Part shown: in pieces, positions 24,045 through 33,327 of the stretch
Layout: each line of letters begins with the position of its first letter
Position numbering within the stretch: position 1 is the first letter of the stretch
NCBI GenBank assembly: GCA_021324015.1
Contig: JAJPJX010000207.1
Location: forward strand, 1-64,000
Source of the DNA: Solibacteraceae bacterium
Lineage (GTDB): Bacteria; Acidobacteriota; Terriglobia; Bryobacterales; Bryobacteraceae
Length of the DNA stretch: 64,000 nt
Direction: 5' to 3'
The notes under the pieces: generated by a model
The model's database searches: none
What the model was told of the DNA's origin: nothing
The model's input: the letters and a program-made list of their open reading frames with translations, nothing else
Position numbers and translations under genes: made by a program

Positions 24045-25415
24045 CTAAACTTCGGAAGCGTCGCCCAGGTCCTCGGCGCGGTTCTCGAACTTGGTGAGAT
24101 GGTGCAGAAACACCAGATCGATCTTGCCTACCGGGCCGTTGCGCTGCTTGGCCAGGATCAGCTCGGCCAGCCCGCGCAGATCCTCGCGGTCGCGCTTGTA
24201 GACTTCCTCGCGAAAGATGAAGGCCACCAGGTCCGCGTCCTGCTCGATGGAGCCCGATTCACGCAGGTCGCTCAACTGCGGGCGGTGGTCGCCCTGGCGG
24301 GTTTCCGGAGCGCGGCTGAGCTGCGAAAGCACCACCATGGGGACGTTGAGTTCCTTGGCCAGCAGCTTCATGCCGCGAGAGATGGCGCTGATCTCCTGGT
24401 TGCGGTTTTCGAAACGGCCGCGGCCGCTCATCAACTGCAAATAGTCCACCACCACCAGGCCCAGGGGGCGCTCGGCCTGGAGGCGGCGCAGTTTGGCGTG
24501 CATGTCCATGAGGTGCGCGCCCGCGGTGTCGTCGATATACAGCGGCGCCTCCACCAGGTGCGCGAGCGCGGCGCTCAGGCGTTTCCGTTCGTCGGCGCTC
24601 AGGTAGCCCGCACGGAAGCGCTGGCTGTCCACGCGCGCCGCGGCACACAACATGCGCGTCAGCAGCGACTCCTTGGACATTTCCAGCGAAAAGACCGCCA
24701 CCGTGCCGGGCTGGCTCTGATTGGTGGTCACGTGGTAGGCGATGTTGAGCGCCAGCGCCGTCTTGCCCATGGAAGGCCGCGCCGCCAGGATGAACAGGTC
24801 TCCGGCGTGCAGGCCCCCGGTCATCTCGTCAAACTTGTAAAACCCCGTGCTGATGCCTTTGACCCGCTTGCTGGGGTCCAGGAAGGCGTTGATACCCCCG
24901 TCGTAGCTCTCCAGAATCTGGCGCGGGCTCACCAGGCCGGCCTTGATCCGGGACTCGCCCAGCTTGAGCAGCGTCTCCTCGGCGCCCGCCAGAATTTCCT
25001 CGGGCTCCTCTTCTCCCGCCAGGCACCGGTTCATCAGGTGCTGCGAGGCGAAGATGATCCGCCGCAGGATGGACTTATCTTTGACGATGCGGATGTAGCT
25101 CTCCAGGTTGACGATCTGGGGCAGGCCGTCATCCAGCGAGACCAGGTAGCTGAGGCCGTCGCAGGCTTCCAGTTCGTTGTAGCGGAGCAGCTCGTTGGCT
25201 AGCGTGACGCGGTCGATCTTTTCGCCGCGCTCGTGCAGTTCGCCCATCCGGGCGAAAATGCGCCGGTGTTTTTCCAGGCTGAAATCCGCCGCTTCCAGGG
25301 CACCGGCGGCCTGGATGTACCAGGAGTCGTCCACCAGAATCGAGCCGAGCACCAGCCGCTCGGCGTCCACATTGCTGGGAAGACCTCGATCTAGCGATAC
25401 GCTGGGAGAAGACAT
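24045..25415 (-). CDS. dnaB: Replicative DNA helicase
   Basis: 456-residue hexameric helicase that unwinds the fork and recruits primase. The N-terminal collar domain begins DRGLPSNVDAERLVLGSILVD, the RecA-like domain has Walker A ARPSMGKTALALNIA and Walker B LVVVDYLQLM, with the arginine-finger region LRESGSIEQDADLVAFI near the C-terminus. No intein is present. Start is the ATG at 25415. The upstream interval contains DnaA-box-like sequences, so the gene may be DnaA-regulated or lie beside the origin. Confidence 0.96.
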   Translation of the reverse strand: MSSPSVSLDRGLPSNVDAERLVLGSILVDDSWYIQAAGALEAADFSLEKHRRIFARMGELHERGEKIDRVTLANELLRYNELEACDGLSYLVSLDDGLPQIVNLESYIRIVKDKSILRRIIFASQHLMNRCLAGEEEPEEILAGAEETLLKLGESRIKAGLVSPRQILESYDGGINAFLDPSKRVKGISTGFYKFDEMTGGLHAGDLFILAARPSMGKTALALNIAYHVTTNQSQPGTVAVFSLEMSKESLLTRMLCAAARVDSQRFRAGYLSADERKRLSAALAHLVEAPLYIDDTAGAHLMDMHAKLRRLQAERPLGLVVVDYLQLMSGRGRFENRNQEISAISRGMKLLAKELNVPMVVLSQLSRAPETRQGDHRPQLSDLRESGSIEQDADLVAFIFREEVYKRDREDLRGLAELILAKQRNGPVGKIDLVFLHHLTKFENRAEDLGDASEV

Positions 25416-25673
25416 GAACTACACCACTCTACGACGTTCGGCCCTTCCCGCGAGGGGCTGTTTCCCGCGCGTGTTTTGAGCCGCTTACCCTCTGCATAAA
25501 GGCGCGCACGGCGCCCCGGCACGGCGCCTCGAAAAACAGCTTCAGAATCAGCATCCCGGAAGCACCTTCCGTTTGATTTGCACAATTATCCACAAGCGCT
25601 TCCACAGCCCAACATGAAACGTATCTTCTGTTTTAACCGATTTGCAACCTGTTTTTCCACAGGGGCGGTACCG
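25416..25673. other. Intergenic region with DnaA-box cluster: candidate origin or DnaA-controlled promoter
   Basis: A 258-base non-coding stretch between dnaB and tnaA. It carries a perfect DnaA box TTATCCACA (25586-25594), a second consensus-like box TTTTCCACA (25653-25661), and two weaker copies, ATTTGCACA (25576-25584) and GCTTCCACA (25598-25606). All point the same way, and the first three are spaced 10 and 12 bases apart, about one helical turn. An AT-rich stretch (25609-25657) lies between the third and fourth boxes. The left part (25416-25560) is GC-rich and shows nothing clear. Whether this is oriC or a regulatory region for dnaB cannot be decided from sequence. Confidence 0.5.
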
Positions 25674-27023
25674 CTACCCCACCGGACGGAAGCGCGCCGA
25701 AAAGTGGCGCAGGAAGGGCGGTTCTTCGACAATCTCCAGGCCACGCAGCCGCTCCCTGGCCTGGTTCACCTCCAGAATAGCCTCCACCACGTAGTCGATG
25801 TGGCTCTGCGTGTAAACCCGCCGCGGGATGGCCAGGCGCAGGAGTTCGTGCTGCGCCTGATCGCCGAACATCACCGAGCCGATCTCGACGGAGCGAATGC
25901 CGGCGTGGCGGTAGAGTTCCACCGCCAGCGCTTGCGCCGGAAATTGCTGCTTGGGGATGTGCGGCAGCATACGGCCCGCGTCGATGTAAATGGCGTGGCC
26001 GCCCGGCGGCTCCACAATGGGGACGCCGCGGTCCGCGATGTGCCGCCCGAGGTAGGCCGTGGAGACGATGCGGTAGCGCAGGTAGTCCGGGTCCAGCACT
26101 TCCTCCAGGCCCACGGCGATGGCGTCCAGGTCGCGTCCGGCCAGCCCACCGTACGTGGGAAAGCCCTCGGTGAGGATCAGCAGATCGGTTTCCTGCGCCG
26201 CCAGGCGGTCGTCGTTGGTGCAAAGAAAGCCCCCGATATTGGCGAACGCGTCTTTTTTCGCCGAGAAGGTGCAGCCATCGGCATAGGAGAACATCTTTTG
26301 GGCAATCTGCTTCGGGCTCCAGTCTTCGTAGCCGGCTTCGCGTTCCTTGATGAGCCAGGCATTCTCCGCGAAACGGCAGGCGTCCAGGTACAACGGAATT
26401 CCGTGCCGCCGGGCGACCCGGCTGACATCCGCGATGTTCGCCAGAGAGACCGGCTGGCCACCTCCGGAGTTGTCGGTGACCGTGAGCATGATGAGCGGGA
26501 TGTTCGCGGCGCCATCGGTGGCGATCAGCCTCTCGAGCGCGGCCACGTCCATGTTTCCTTTGAACGGCCGGCGCGCCTGCGTGTCGGCCGCCTCGGGAAC
26601 CGGCAGATCCACGGCGCGCGCCCCGCGGTATTCGATGTTGGCGCGGGTGGTGTCGAAATGCGTGTTGCTGGGCACCACGTTCCCCGGGCGGCACATGACC
26701 GTGAACAGGATGCGTTCGGCGGCGCGTCCCTGGTGCGCCGGGACCATGTGGCGAAATCCGGTCAGCTCATCCACCACGCGCTTCATGCGGAAGAAACTTT
26801 CGCTGCCGGCGTAGGATTCGTCGCCGCGCATGATGGCCGCCCACTGCTCGGTGGACATGGCGCTGGTGCCCGAGTCGGTGAGCAGGTCAATCAGGATGTT
26901 GCGCGCTGCGATCAGAAATAGGTTGTACCCTGCCTCTTCCAGGTACCGCTCCCGCTCCTCGCGCGTCGTGTGTCGCAGCGGTTCGACGCTTTTCATGCGG
27001 AAAGGCTCTATGATAGTTTTCAC
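25674..27023 (-). CDS. tnaA: Tryptophanase
   Basis: 449-residue PLP enzyme cleaving tryptophan to indole, pyruvate and ammonia. N-terminal EPFRMKSVEPL, the HQGRAAERIL segment and PLP-lysine motif FSAKKDAFANIGGFL (Lys256 or Lys257) place it in the tryptophanase/tyrosine phenol-lyase family. Three positions that separate the two activities favour tryptophanase: Asp in HFDTTRA (Thr in tyrosine phenol-lyase), Ile in VEIGSV (Arg in the lyase), and His in FLRHFSARF (Phe in the lyase). The GTG at 27023 preserves the conserved N-terminus; a TATAAT on this strand (27036-27031) lies about eight bases ahead, so the message may be leaderless. No TnaC-type leader peptide precedes it. Confidence 0.85.
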   Translation of the reverse strand: MKTIIEPFRMKSVEPLRHTTREERERYLEEAGYNLFLIAARNILIDLLTDSGTSAMSTEQWAAIMRGDESYAGSESFFRMKRVVDELTGFRHMVPAHQGRAAERILFTVMCRPGNVVPSNTHFDTTRANIEYRGARAVDLPVPEAADTQARRPFKGNMDVAALERLIATDGAANIPLIMLTVTDNSGGGQPVSLANIADVSRVARRHGIPLYLDACRFAENAWLIKEREAGYEDWSPKQIAQKMFSYADGCTFSAKKDAFANIGGFLCTNDDRLAAQETDLLILTEGFPTYGGLAGRDLDAIAVGLEEVLDPDYLRYRIVSTAYLGRHIADRGVPIVEPPGGHAIYIDAGRMLPHIPKQQFPAQALAVELYRHAGIRSVEIGSVMFGDQAQHELLRLAIPRRVYTQSHIDYVVEAILEVNQARERLRGLEIVEEPPFLRHFSARFRPVG

Positions 27024-27047
27024 TGCTGTGATTATAGAGGAGCACTC

Positions 27048-27065
27048 ATGGAGCTGATCTGGTGA
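27048..27065 (+). CDS. Possible five-codon leader minigene MELIW
   Basis: A strong ribosome binding site AGAGGAG (27036-27042) stands five bases before an ATG that opens a five-codon frame ending in a tryptophan codon. Its TGA overlaps the GTG of the MFS gene (GTGA). Translation could re-initiate on the transporter. With only five codons this may be chance; the adjacent tryptophanase makes the terminal Trp codon notable. Confidence 0.25.
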
Positions 27066-28333
27066 TCCGCAATCTGCGCTGGTGGATCGGCGGCCTGTTG
27101 TTCGCTTCCACGGTGATCAATTACATCGACCGCCAGACCCTCAGTGTGCTGGCCCCCTATCTCAAGAACGAATACCGCTGGAGCAATACGGACTTCGCCC
27201 TCGTGCTGATCGCCTTCCGGGTGGCATACACCATCATGCAGGGCGTGGGCGGGCGGCTGCTGGACTGGCTGGGCACGCGCCGGGGGCTGAGCCTGACCGT
27301 GGCCTTCTATTCCACCGTGGCCATGAGCACGGCCTTCGCGCGGGGCCTGCTGGGTTTCGGTTTCTACCGCTTCTTGCTGGGAGCCGGCGAAGGACCCAAC
27401 TGGCCCGGCGCCGCCAAGGCCGTCGCGGAATGGTTCCCCGACCGGGAGCGCGCCTGGGCGGTCGCGCTGTTCGACAGCGGCTCGTCGGTGGGCGGCGCCG
27501 TGGCGCCTTTCCTGGTAATCTTCCTCTACCATACCTTCGGCACCTGGCGGCCGGCCTTCCTGCTCACCGGATCCCTGGGTTTCCTCTGGCTGCTCTGCTG
27601 GCGGCTGCTCTACCGTATCCCGGAGAAGCATCCGCGCCTGGCGCCCGAGGAACTGGCATACATCCGCCGCGGCCGGGCCTCGCATCCCCACGCGGAAGCC
27701 GATCCCGTGGGCTGGCGCAAGCTGCTGGGTTACAAGCAGGCGTGGGGAATCATCCTGGGCCGCTCGCTGCTCGACCCCTACTGGTTCTTGATCGCCGAGT
27801 GGTTCGCCATCTACCTGGTGAGCAAGGGCTTCAAGGTCGAAGACAGCGTCCTGGGCTTTTGGGTGCCATTCCTGGCGGCGGACCTGGGCAATTTTTTCGG
27901 CGGCGGGCTTTCCAGCTACTGGATCCGCCGCGGCTGGCCGGTTGGTAAGTCGCGCCGCACTGTGCTGCTGATCTTCGGGCCCAGCATGCTGGTGCTGATC
28001 CCGGCGGCGTTCAGCTCCCACTACCTGCTGCTCATTTCGCTGATTGCTTACGCCACCTTTGCCTACGCCGCCTGCTCGACCATGTTCCTGTCACTGCCCG
28101 CCGATGCGTTTCACAGCCGGGCGGTCGCCTCGGTGAGCGGCTTGAGCGGCACCGGCGCGGGGATTTTCACGCTGCTCTCGACCTATCTGATCGGACGCAT
28201 CTCGGACCGCTTCTCGTTCGAGCCCATCATCATCGGCGCTTCCCTGATTCCCTGTGTGGCTACCGTGCTGCTGGTCACGATGGTGCGCGCCGGCAAGCAG
28301 CCCGACCCGGACGGCATTCTGCTGGATTTCTGA
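27062..28333 (+). CDS. MFS transporter, anion:cation symporter (hexuronate) type
   Basis: 423-residue inner-membrane transporter with 12 predicted helices. [21 protein letters not shown] and the loop [13 protein letters not shown] are typical of the ACS family (hexuronate/glucarate carriers); [26 protein letters not shown] is the family signature in helices 4-5. The substrate is unknown and the vicinity of tryptophanase does not establish it as a tryptophan carrier. It starts at GTG 27062; the good ribosome binding site upstream is positioned for a minigene (27048) rather than for this GTG, so coupling is possible. Convergent with the BrkB gene, 17 bases away. Confidence 0.88.
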   Translation: MIRNLRWWIGGLLFASTVINYIDRQTLSVLAPYLKNEYRWSNTDFALVLIAFRVAYTIMQGVGGRLLDWLGTRRGLSLTVAFYSTVAMSTAFARGLLGFGFYRFLLGAGEGPNWPGAAKAVAEWFPDRERAWAVALFDSGSSVGGAVAPFLVIFLYHTFGTWRPAFLLTGSLGFLWLLCWRLLYRIPEKHPRLAPEELAYIRRGRASHPHAEADPVGWRKLLGYKQAWGIILGRSLLDPYWFLIAEWFAIYLVSKGFKVEDSVLGFWVPFLAADLGNFFGGGLSSYWIRRGWPVGKSRRTVLLIFGPSMLVLIPAAFSSHYLLLISLIAYATFAYAACSTMFLSLPADAFHSRAVASVSGLSGTGAGIFTLLSTYLIGRISDRFSFEPIIIGASLIPCVATVLLVTMVRAGKQPDPDGILLDF

Positions 28334-28350
28334 TCCGCCGCTGGGACGGC

Positions 28351-29220
28351 TTACTCCGCCACTTGCGCCGACTTCGCCAGGCGCTCGCACTCCGCGTTGA
28401 ATTCGCAGCCCACCAGCGCGATTGCCGCCATGACGTACATCCACACTAATAAAAGGATGCTGGTGGCGATGCTGCCGTACAGCACGTTGTAATTGGCCAG
28501 GTGCCGGACATACCAGCCGAAACCGGAGGTGGCCAGCAGCCAGAGCACCGTAGCCAGCACAGCGCCGGGCCACACCCCGCTCCAGCGCTGCGGCCGGTAC
28601 GGCCCGAAATAGTAAAGCAGGCTGGTCACCAGGATAGTGGCGCCAAAAGCCACCGTGTAGCGCGCCAGGCGGCTGAGCCACTGCCACAGTCCCGTCAGCG
28701 GCGACCAAACCACGTCCACTTTCATCCAGTGCAACACCAGGCGCTCTACTTGCGTGCCGAACAGCATCAGCAGCGAGGCGCCCACCAGGGGCACAGCGGC
28801 CATCAGCACCAGCGAAATGGCTACCCCGGTGCCTCGCAGAAAACTGCGGTTGCGAGGCACCCGGTAGGCCGCCTGGAAGCCTTCGATCAAGCTCTTGATC
28901 ACGCTGGAAGCCGCCCACAGCGAGACCAGCGCGGCCACCACCAGCAACGCCAGCGGCTTGGATCCGCGGACCTGGAACTGCCGCACCACCAGGTCTTCGG
29001 TGCCCGGCGGCAGCACCTCGGAAAGAAACCGCTGGATGGTGTTCGAGACAAACTGCGCGCGGGTTTGCACCAGGATCGTAGCCGCCGACGTCAGCACCGG
29101 AAAGAAGGACAGGATGGCCGAGTAGGCCGCTCCCTTGGCGATGTTGAAGCAATTGTCGTCGAAGGCCGCCAGGAAGCTCCGCTGCAGCAGGTAGAGCAAG
29201 GTCCTCCACGTGAACCGCAC
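28351..29220 (-). CDS. YihY/BrkB-family membrane protein
   Basis: 289-residue inner-membrane protein with six predicted helices. AFDDNCFNIAKGAAYSAILSFFPVLTS is the family N-terminal signature, and LYYFGPYRPQRWSGVWPGAVLAT and ANYNVLYGSIATSILLLVWMYV are the conserved later segments. Although sometimes called ribonuclease BN, the family has no proven nuclease activity; a transport role is assumed. I chose the GTG at 29220 because the frame further upstream is the dedA gene read in another frame. It follows dedA by 23 bases and is probably co-transcribed with it. Confidence 0.88.
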   Translation of the reverse strand: MRFTWRTLLYLLQRSFLAAFDDNCFNIAKGAAYSAILSFFPVLTSAATILVQTRAQFVSNTIQRFLSEVLPPGTEDLVVRQFQVRGSKPLALLVVAALVSLWAASSVIKSLIEGFQAAYRVPRNRSFLRGTGVAISLVLMAAVPLVGASLLMLFGTQVERLVLHWMKVDVVWSPLTGLWQWLSRLARYTVAFGATILVTSLLYYFGPYRPQRWSGVWPGAVLATVLWLLATSGFGWYVRHLANYNVLYGSIATSILLLVWMYVMAAIALVGCEFNAECERLAKSAQVAE

Positions 29221-29243
29221 AGAGCCCAGTATAGCGGCCGGCA

Positions 29244-29912
29244 CTAGCGGCGCGGCACCGCGGCGTCCTCCCGCGGGCGGCGGACTTTCAGAAATTCCCG
29301 CACCGCCGGCAGCAGCGAAATCGCGATAATCGCCAGGATGACTTTGTCGAAGTAGTGCCGCACGAACGGGACGTTGCCCAGCGTGTAGCCCAGCATGGTC
29401 ATCAGAAAAACCCAGCCGATGCCCCCGAACAGGTTGTAGGAGACAAAGCGCAGGTAGTTCATCTCTCCCACGCCGGCCACAAAGGGCGCGAAGGTGCGGA
29501 TGATAGGCACGAACCGCGCATAGACGATGGTCTTGCCGCCGTACTTCTCGTAGAACTCGTGGGTGCGGATCAGGTGTTCCCGATTGAAGAAGCGCGAGCT
29601 GGGCCGGTTGAAGATGTGCGGCCCGGCGCTGCGGCCAAGAAAATAGCCCACCGTGTCGCCGGCGACTGCGGCCAGCATCAGCAGCGCGTTCACCAGCACG
29701 ATATTCAGGTTGCCCGCGCCGGCCACCACACCCACCGTGAAGAGCAGGGAATCGCCGGGCAGAAAAAAGCCCACCAGCAGCCCCGTCTCGGCGAACACCA
29801 CGGCAAACAGAAAAGTGTAGCCCAGCCATCCGCCCAAAGCGCTGCTCAGCAGCGCAATCAGGCGCTCCGGCGTGGTCAGGGTCCGCAGAAGGTCCAGCAG
29901 TGATTGAACCAT
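29244..29912 (-). CDS. DedA-family membrane protein
   Basis: 222-residue inner-membrane protein of the DedA/VTT group, linked to lipid scrambling and membrane homeostasis. Conserved features are the FAETGLLVGFFLPGDSLLF segment with acidic residue in the first re-entrant region, the GYFLGRSAGPHIF motif, and YARFVPIIRTFAPFVAGVGEM. It precedes the BrkB-type gene and follows the PpiD-type gene by seven bases, so the three may share a transcript concerned with the cell envelope. Confidence 0.92.
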   Translation of the reverse strand: MVQSLLDLLRTLTTPERLIALLSSALGGWLGYTFLFAVVFAETGLLVGFFLPGDSLLFTVGVVAGAGNLNIVLVNALLMLAAVAGDTVGYFLGRSAGPHIFNRPSSRFFNREHLIRTHEFYEKYGGKTIVYARFVPIIRTFAPFVAGVGEMNYLRFVSYNLFGGIGWVFLMTMLGYTLGNVPFVRHYFDKVILAIIAISLLPAVREFLKVRRPREDAAVPRR

Positions 29913-29919
29913 CCGGATC

Positions 29920-31851
29920 CTAGCCGCGATAGTTGGCGATCAGGCGATTCACCACTTGCTGATGAATCTTGATTTTTCCTTCCTGGATCAAGGCCTGGCG
30001 CAGCCCGTCCTCGAACAGGGCGCCGCGGTCTCTCGCCTTACGGTTCTTGAGGTCTTCCCGAATGGCATCCCGCTCCGCCGCCAGTCCCGCCATGTTGGCC
30101 TCGGTGTGCGAGAGAACCTTGTAAACGAGTTTCCCGTCGGCCAGAGCCATGGGACCGACCACGCTGCCCGCCGCCCTGCTGAAAGCCTCCTGCACCAGGA
30201 CGGCGGAACCCAGGCCCTCGATGGCGCCCGCGCGGTCAAAGTCGTCCGAGGTTTTCACTTCGAGCCCCATGGACTTGGCTGCCTTCGCCAGATCGCCACC
30301 CGCAGCCTTGGCCTTCTCCGCCAGTTCGCTGGCCTGCTGATCCACCAGCTTGGTGAGCTTATCCTTGATGACCTGATCGCGTACCTGGCTCTCCGCCTCC
30401 TCGAAGGTGGCAGGGTGCGCGGGGGTCACGCCGGTCACCACCGCCATCACCAGCTTGTCGCCCGCGAGCAGGACGGGCTGCGAAACCTGGCCCAGCTTCA
30501 GACCCGCGATGGACTCGTCGAAGTCCTTGTTGATGCCGATTCCGGGTACCGGGCTGCCCGCCGCCAGGTTGTCATACTTGTTCACGTCCGCGTGCAGCTC
30601 TTGAGCCGCCTTCTCCGGATGCATCGGGTCCTTGGTCAGCATCGCCTGGAGCTTGTCGGAGAGCGACTGCATCATGTCGGTCACCTGCTGCTTCCGGTAT
30701 TCCGAAGCCAACTGGTTCTTGGCCTCCTCGAAGGGCTGCAAGCGGGCGTCTTCGTGTGCCAGGACCTGAATGATGTGGTAGCCGTACTGCGTTTTCACCA
30801 GGTCGCTGATCTCGTGGGGCTTCAGCGAGAAGGCGACCTTTTCGAACTCCGGCACCGTCTGCCCGCGAACCACCCAGTCCGGCAGTTCCCCGCCTTTGGC
30901 GGCCGAGCCCGTGTCTTCGGAGTTCTTCTTGGCCAGCTCGGCGAAGTCCGCGCCGGCTTTGATCTTCTTGAGCAGGTCCTCCGCCTTGGCCTTGATCTGA
31001 GCCTCCTCGGCCGGGCTTTTGTCCGTGGTCTTCAGCAGGATGTGCCGCACCTTCACCCGCTCGGGGGTGCGGAAGCGGTCCTTGCTTTGGTTGTACAGGC
31101 GCTGGAGGTCGGCGTCGGTGGGGGTGATGGTCTGCTCGAGCTTCGCCGGATCCAGGGTCACTACCGTCAGGCTGCGTTTTTCCGGAACCTGGAAGGCGCC
31201 CTTATTAGCGTCGTAGGCGGCGCGCAGCTCTTCGGGAGTCGGCTTGATCTCCTGCCGCAGCTTGTCGTTGGCAATCTTGACGTACTCGATCTTCACCTTC
31301 TCCTTGCGCTTACGGTAGTCCTGCTCGATCTCCGCCGGTGAGACCACGATGCCCGCAAGCGCCACGTCGCGCAGCTTCGAAGCCAGCAGTTGCCGGGAGA
31401 GGCTCTGCTCAAACTCGGGGATGGTCAGGTTTTGCTGCGCCAGCACCATGGAATAGACGTCCTTGCCCACGAATTTGCCGTCCTGGAACAGGTTGGGCAG
31501 GATGGTGCGGATGGCGTTGGCCAGGTCCGCGTCGGAAACCTGGTAACCCAGTCTCTTGGCCTCGTATGCCAGCGCCTGTTCGGTGACCATCTGGTCGATG
31601 ACCTGGGGAATGAAGGTGGGGATGAATTCGGCCGGAACCTGCCTGTTCCGCATGGCCTGCTGCAACTGGCGCTGGACTTCCAGCAGCGTGACCTGGTCTT
31701 TGCCCACATCCGCGATGACCGTGTCGCCTTCGCCGCTTCCCGAGCCGTAGCTGGGAATCAGGTAGGTGAGCATGGAAAGGGAAACCAGGATCAACAGCGC
31801 GCCCAGGAAAAAACGCACCACTTTGTCCCGGCTGCGAAACAGGTTAAACAT
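29920..31851 (-). CDS. Membrane-anchored peptidyl-prolyl isomerase, PpiD/SurA type
   Basis: 643-residue envelope chaperone. One N-terminal membrane helix (FFLGALLILVSLSMLTYLI, about residues 14-32) anchors a periplasmic chain with a SurA-like chaperone domain (LLEVQRQLQQAMRNRQV onward), a parvulin domain (VKVRHILLKTTDKSPAEE, GSAAKGGELPDWV, KTQYGYHIIQV; about residues 262-365) and a long C-terminal SurA-like region. It would assist folding of exported proteins near the translocon. Start is the ATG at 31851. It is followed closely by dedA. Confidence 0.9.
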   Translation of the reverse strand: MFNLFRSRDKVVRFFLGALLILVSLSMLTYLIPSYGSGSGEGDTVIADVGKDQVTLLEVQRQLQQAMRNRQVPAEFIPTFIPQVIDQMVTEQALAYEAKRLGYQVSDADLANAIRTILPNLFQDGKFVGKDVYSMVLAQQNLTIPEFEQSLSRQLLASKLRDVALAGIVVSPAEIEQDYRKRKEKVKIEYVKIANDKLRQEIKPTPEELRAAYDANKGAFQVPEKRSLTVVTLDPAKLEQTITPTDADLQRLYNQSKDRFRTPERVKVRHILLKTTDKSPAEEAQIKAKAEDLLKKIKAGADFAELAKKNSEDTGSAAKGGELPDWVVRGQTVPEFEKVAFSLKPHEISDLVKTQYGYHIIQVLAHEDARLQPFEEAKNQLASEYRKQQVTDMMQSLSDKLQAMLTKDPMHPEKAAQELHADVNKYDNLAAGSPVPGIGINKDFDESIAGLKLGQVSQPVLLAGDKLVMAVVTGVTPAHPATFEEAESQVRDQVIKDKLTKLVDQQASELAEKAKAAGGDLAKAAKSMGLEVKTSDDFDRAGAIEGLGSAVLVQEAFSRAAGSVVGPMALADGKLVYKVLSHTEANMAGLAAERDAIREDLKNRKARDRGALFEDGLRQALIQEGKIKIHQQVVNRLIANYRG

Positions 31852-31899
31852 TACAAAAATCTCCTCGGAGGGGAAGTTTCAGTATATCGAATCCGGGGC

Positions 31900-33327
31900 T
31901 CACGCGCCGGGGCGGAGCGCGGCCGCCCCCATGCCGCACTCGCTGTGCACCGCGCGGACGGCTTTCTCCAACCCGTCCCGCCGCACCACGATGGCGATGG
32001 TGAGTTCGCTGGATCCCTGCGCGATGGCGATGATATTGACGTTCTCGCGCGAAATCGCCGTGAAGATGCGCCCGGCCAACCCCGGCGTGCCCCGCATGCC
32101 TTCCCCCACCACGGCCAGGAGCCCGACCTGTTCATCCACCTGGAGGGGACGCACGTAGCCGTGCGCCAGCTCCAGCGCCAGGGCGGACTCGAGCGCCTGC
32201 ACCGTGTGGGCCAACTCCTCCGTGCGCACCAGAAAGCAGAAACTCTGCCGGTAGCTGGAACTGGAGAGCGCCAGCACCTCCACGTTGGACCGTGCCAGCG
32301 CATCCAGGGCCCGCGCGGTGAGGTGCGCGCCGCTGATTTCCGGGCTGCCGGGTTCGAGCGAGATCAGCGCCACTTTGGCCAGGGAGGTCACGGCCCGGGC
32401 GCCGCTCGAAACCGGGATGCGCGGCACGATGCGAGTGCCCAGCTTCTCCGGAGCGAAGCTGTTCTTGCTCCAGACCGGAATCTGTTTGTCGATCAGCGGG
32501 GCCAGCGTCCGCGGGTGCAGCACCTTGGCGCCGTTGTAGGCCAGCTCGGCGGCTTCCGCATAAGTCACCTCCGGCAGCACGGCGGCGGCCGGCACCAGCC
32601 GCGGATCGGCCGTCATGATGCCGTCTACATCCGTCCAGATCCACAGCTCGGAGGCGTCCAGGGCGGCGGCCAGGATGGAGGCGGAAAAATCCGATCCGCC
32701 GCGCCCCAGCGTGGTGGGGCGGCCATCGGCCGTAGCGCCGTTGAAACCTGTCAGCACCGGGATGGCACCACTCTCCAGGTGCGGCAGCAGCCGCTCCCGG
32801 GCCCGCGCGCGGGTGGGCTCCATCAGGGGCGAGGCGTTGCCGAATACCGCGTCGGTCACCACTACTTCGGCGGCGTTCACGGCAGCGGCAGGCGCGCCTT
32901 CGGCATTCAGAAACGCCGTGATCAGCAGCGCGGAGAGGCGCTCGCCGATCGCCACGGCCTCGTCCACCGAGCGCGGCGGCAGCTCGTTGAGCATCAGCAT
33001 GCCACCCGAAATCCGCTCAAATTCGGCAATCAGCGCCCGCACACCTTCCTCGGCCGCCCCGCGGCCCTTCGCCGGCAGCAGCTCCCGGCAGGCCTCCAGG
33101 TGCCGCGCGCGCAGCTTGGCCAGGTTGGCTTCCATCCCCGCGCGGTCGCCCGCCTCGGCGTGCCGCATGGTGTCCAGCAGCAGGTCCGTGATCTTCGACA
33201 TGGCCGACACCACCAGGCACACCGGCCGGAGCTCGCGCTGCTCGCGGGCGATGCGCGCCGCCACCTTGATGCGCTCGGCCGAGCCCATGCTGGTACCGCC
33301 GAATTTCATCACCAACAAATCGTTCAA
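31900..33327 (-). CDS. lysC: Aspartate kinase
   Basis: Phosphorylates aspartate at the head of lysine, threonine and methionine synthesis. The 475-residue chain has the N-terminal kinase motif VMKFGGTSMGSAERIKVA, the catalytic GRGGSDFSASILAAALDA motif, and two C-terminal ACT domains (about residues 315-475; VALISLEPG, FCFLVRTEEL, LLAVVGEGMRG) expected to bind an allosteric amino acid. I chose a TTG start at 33327: it overlaps the cmk stop by four bases (TTGA) and has AAAGGA six bases ahead; an ATG at 33309 would remove the first residues. Monofunctional, with no homoserine dehydrogenase part. Confidence 0.92.
   Translation of the reverse strand: MNDLLVMKFGGTSMGSAERIKVAARIAREQRELRPVCLVVSAMSKITDLLLDTMRHAEAGDRAGMEANLAKLRARHLEACRELLPAKGRGAAEEGVRALIAEFERISGGMLMLNELPPRSVDEAVAIGERLSALLITAFLNAEGAPAAAVNAAEVVVTDAVFGNASPLMEPTRARARERLLPHLESGAIPVLTGFNGATADGRPTTLGRGGSDFSASILAAALDASELWIWTDVDGIMTADPRLVPAAAVLPEVTYAEAAELAYNGAKVLHPRTLAPLIDKQIPVWSKNSFAPEKLGTRIVPRIPVSSGARAVTSLAKVALISLEPGSPEISGAHLTARALDALARSNVEVLALSSSSYRQSFCFLVRTEELAHTVQALESALALELAHGYVRPLQVDEQVGLLAVVGEGMRGTPGLAGRIFTAISRENVNIIAIAQGSSELTIAIVVRRDGLEKAVRAVHSECGMGAAALRPGA

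Noticed and set aside
25674-27023. Tyrosine phenol-lyase
   Set aside because: The positions equivalent to the lyase's Thr, Arg and Phe are Asp, Ile and His, as in tryptophanase.
27062-28333. Tryptophan permease linked to tryptophanase
   Set aside because: The motifs are those of the ACS family of anion symporters, unrelated to TnaB or Mtr; the divergent position is not proof of function.
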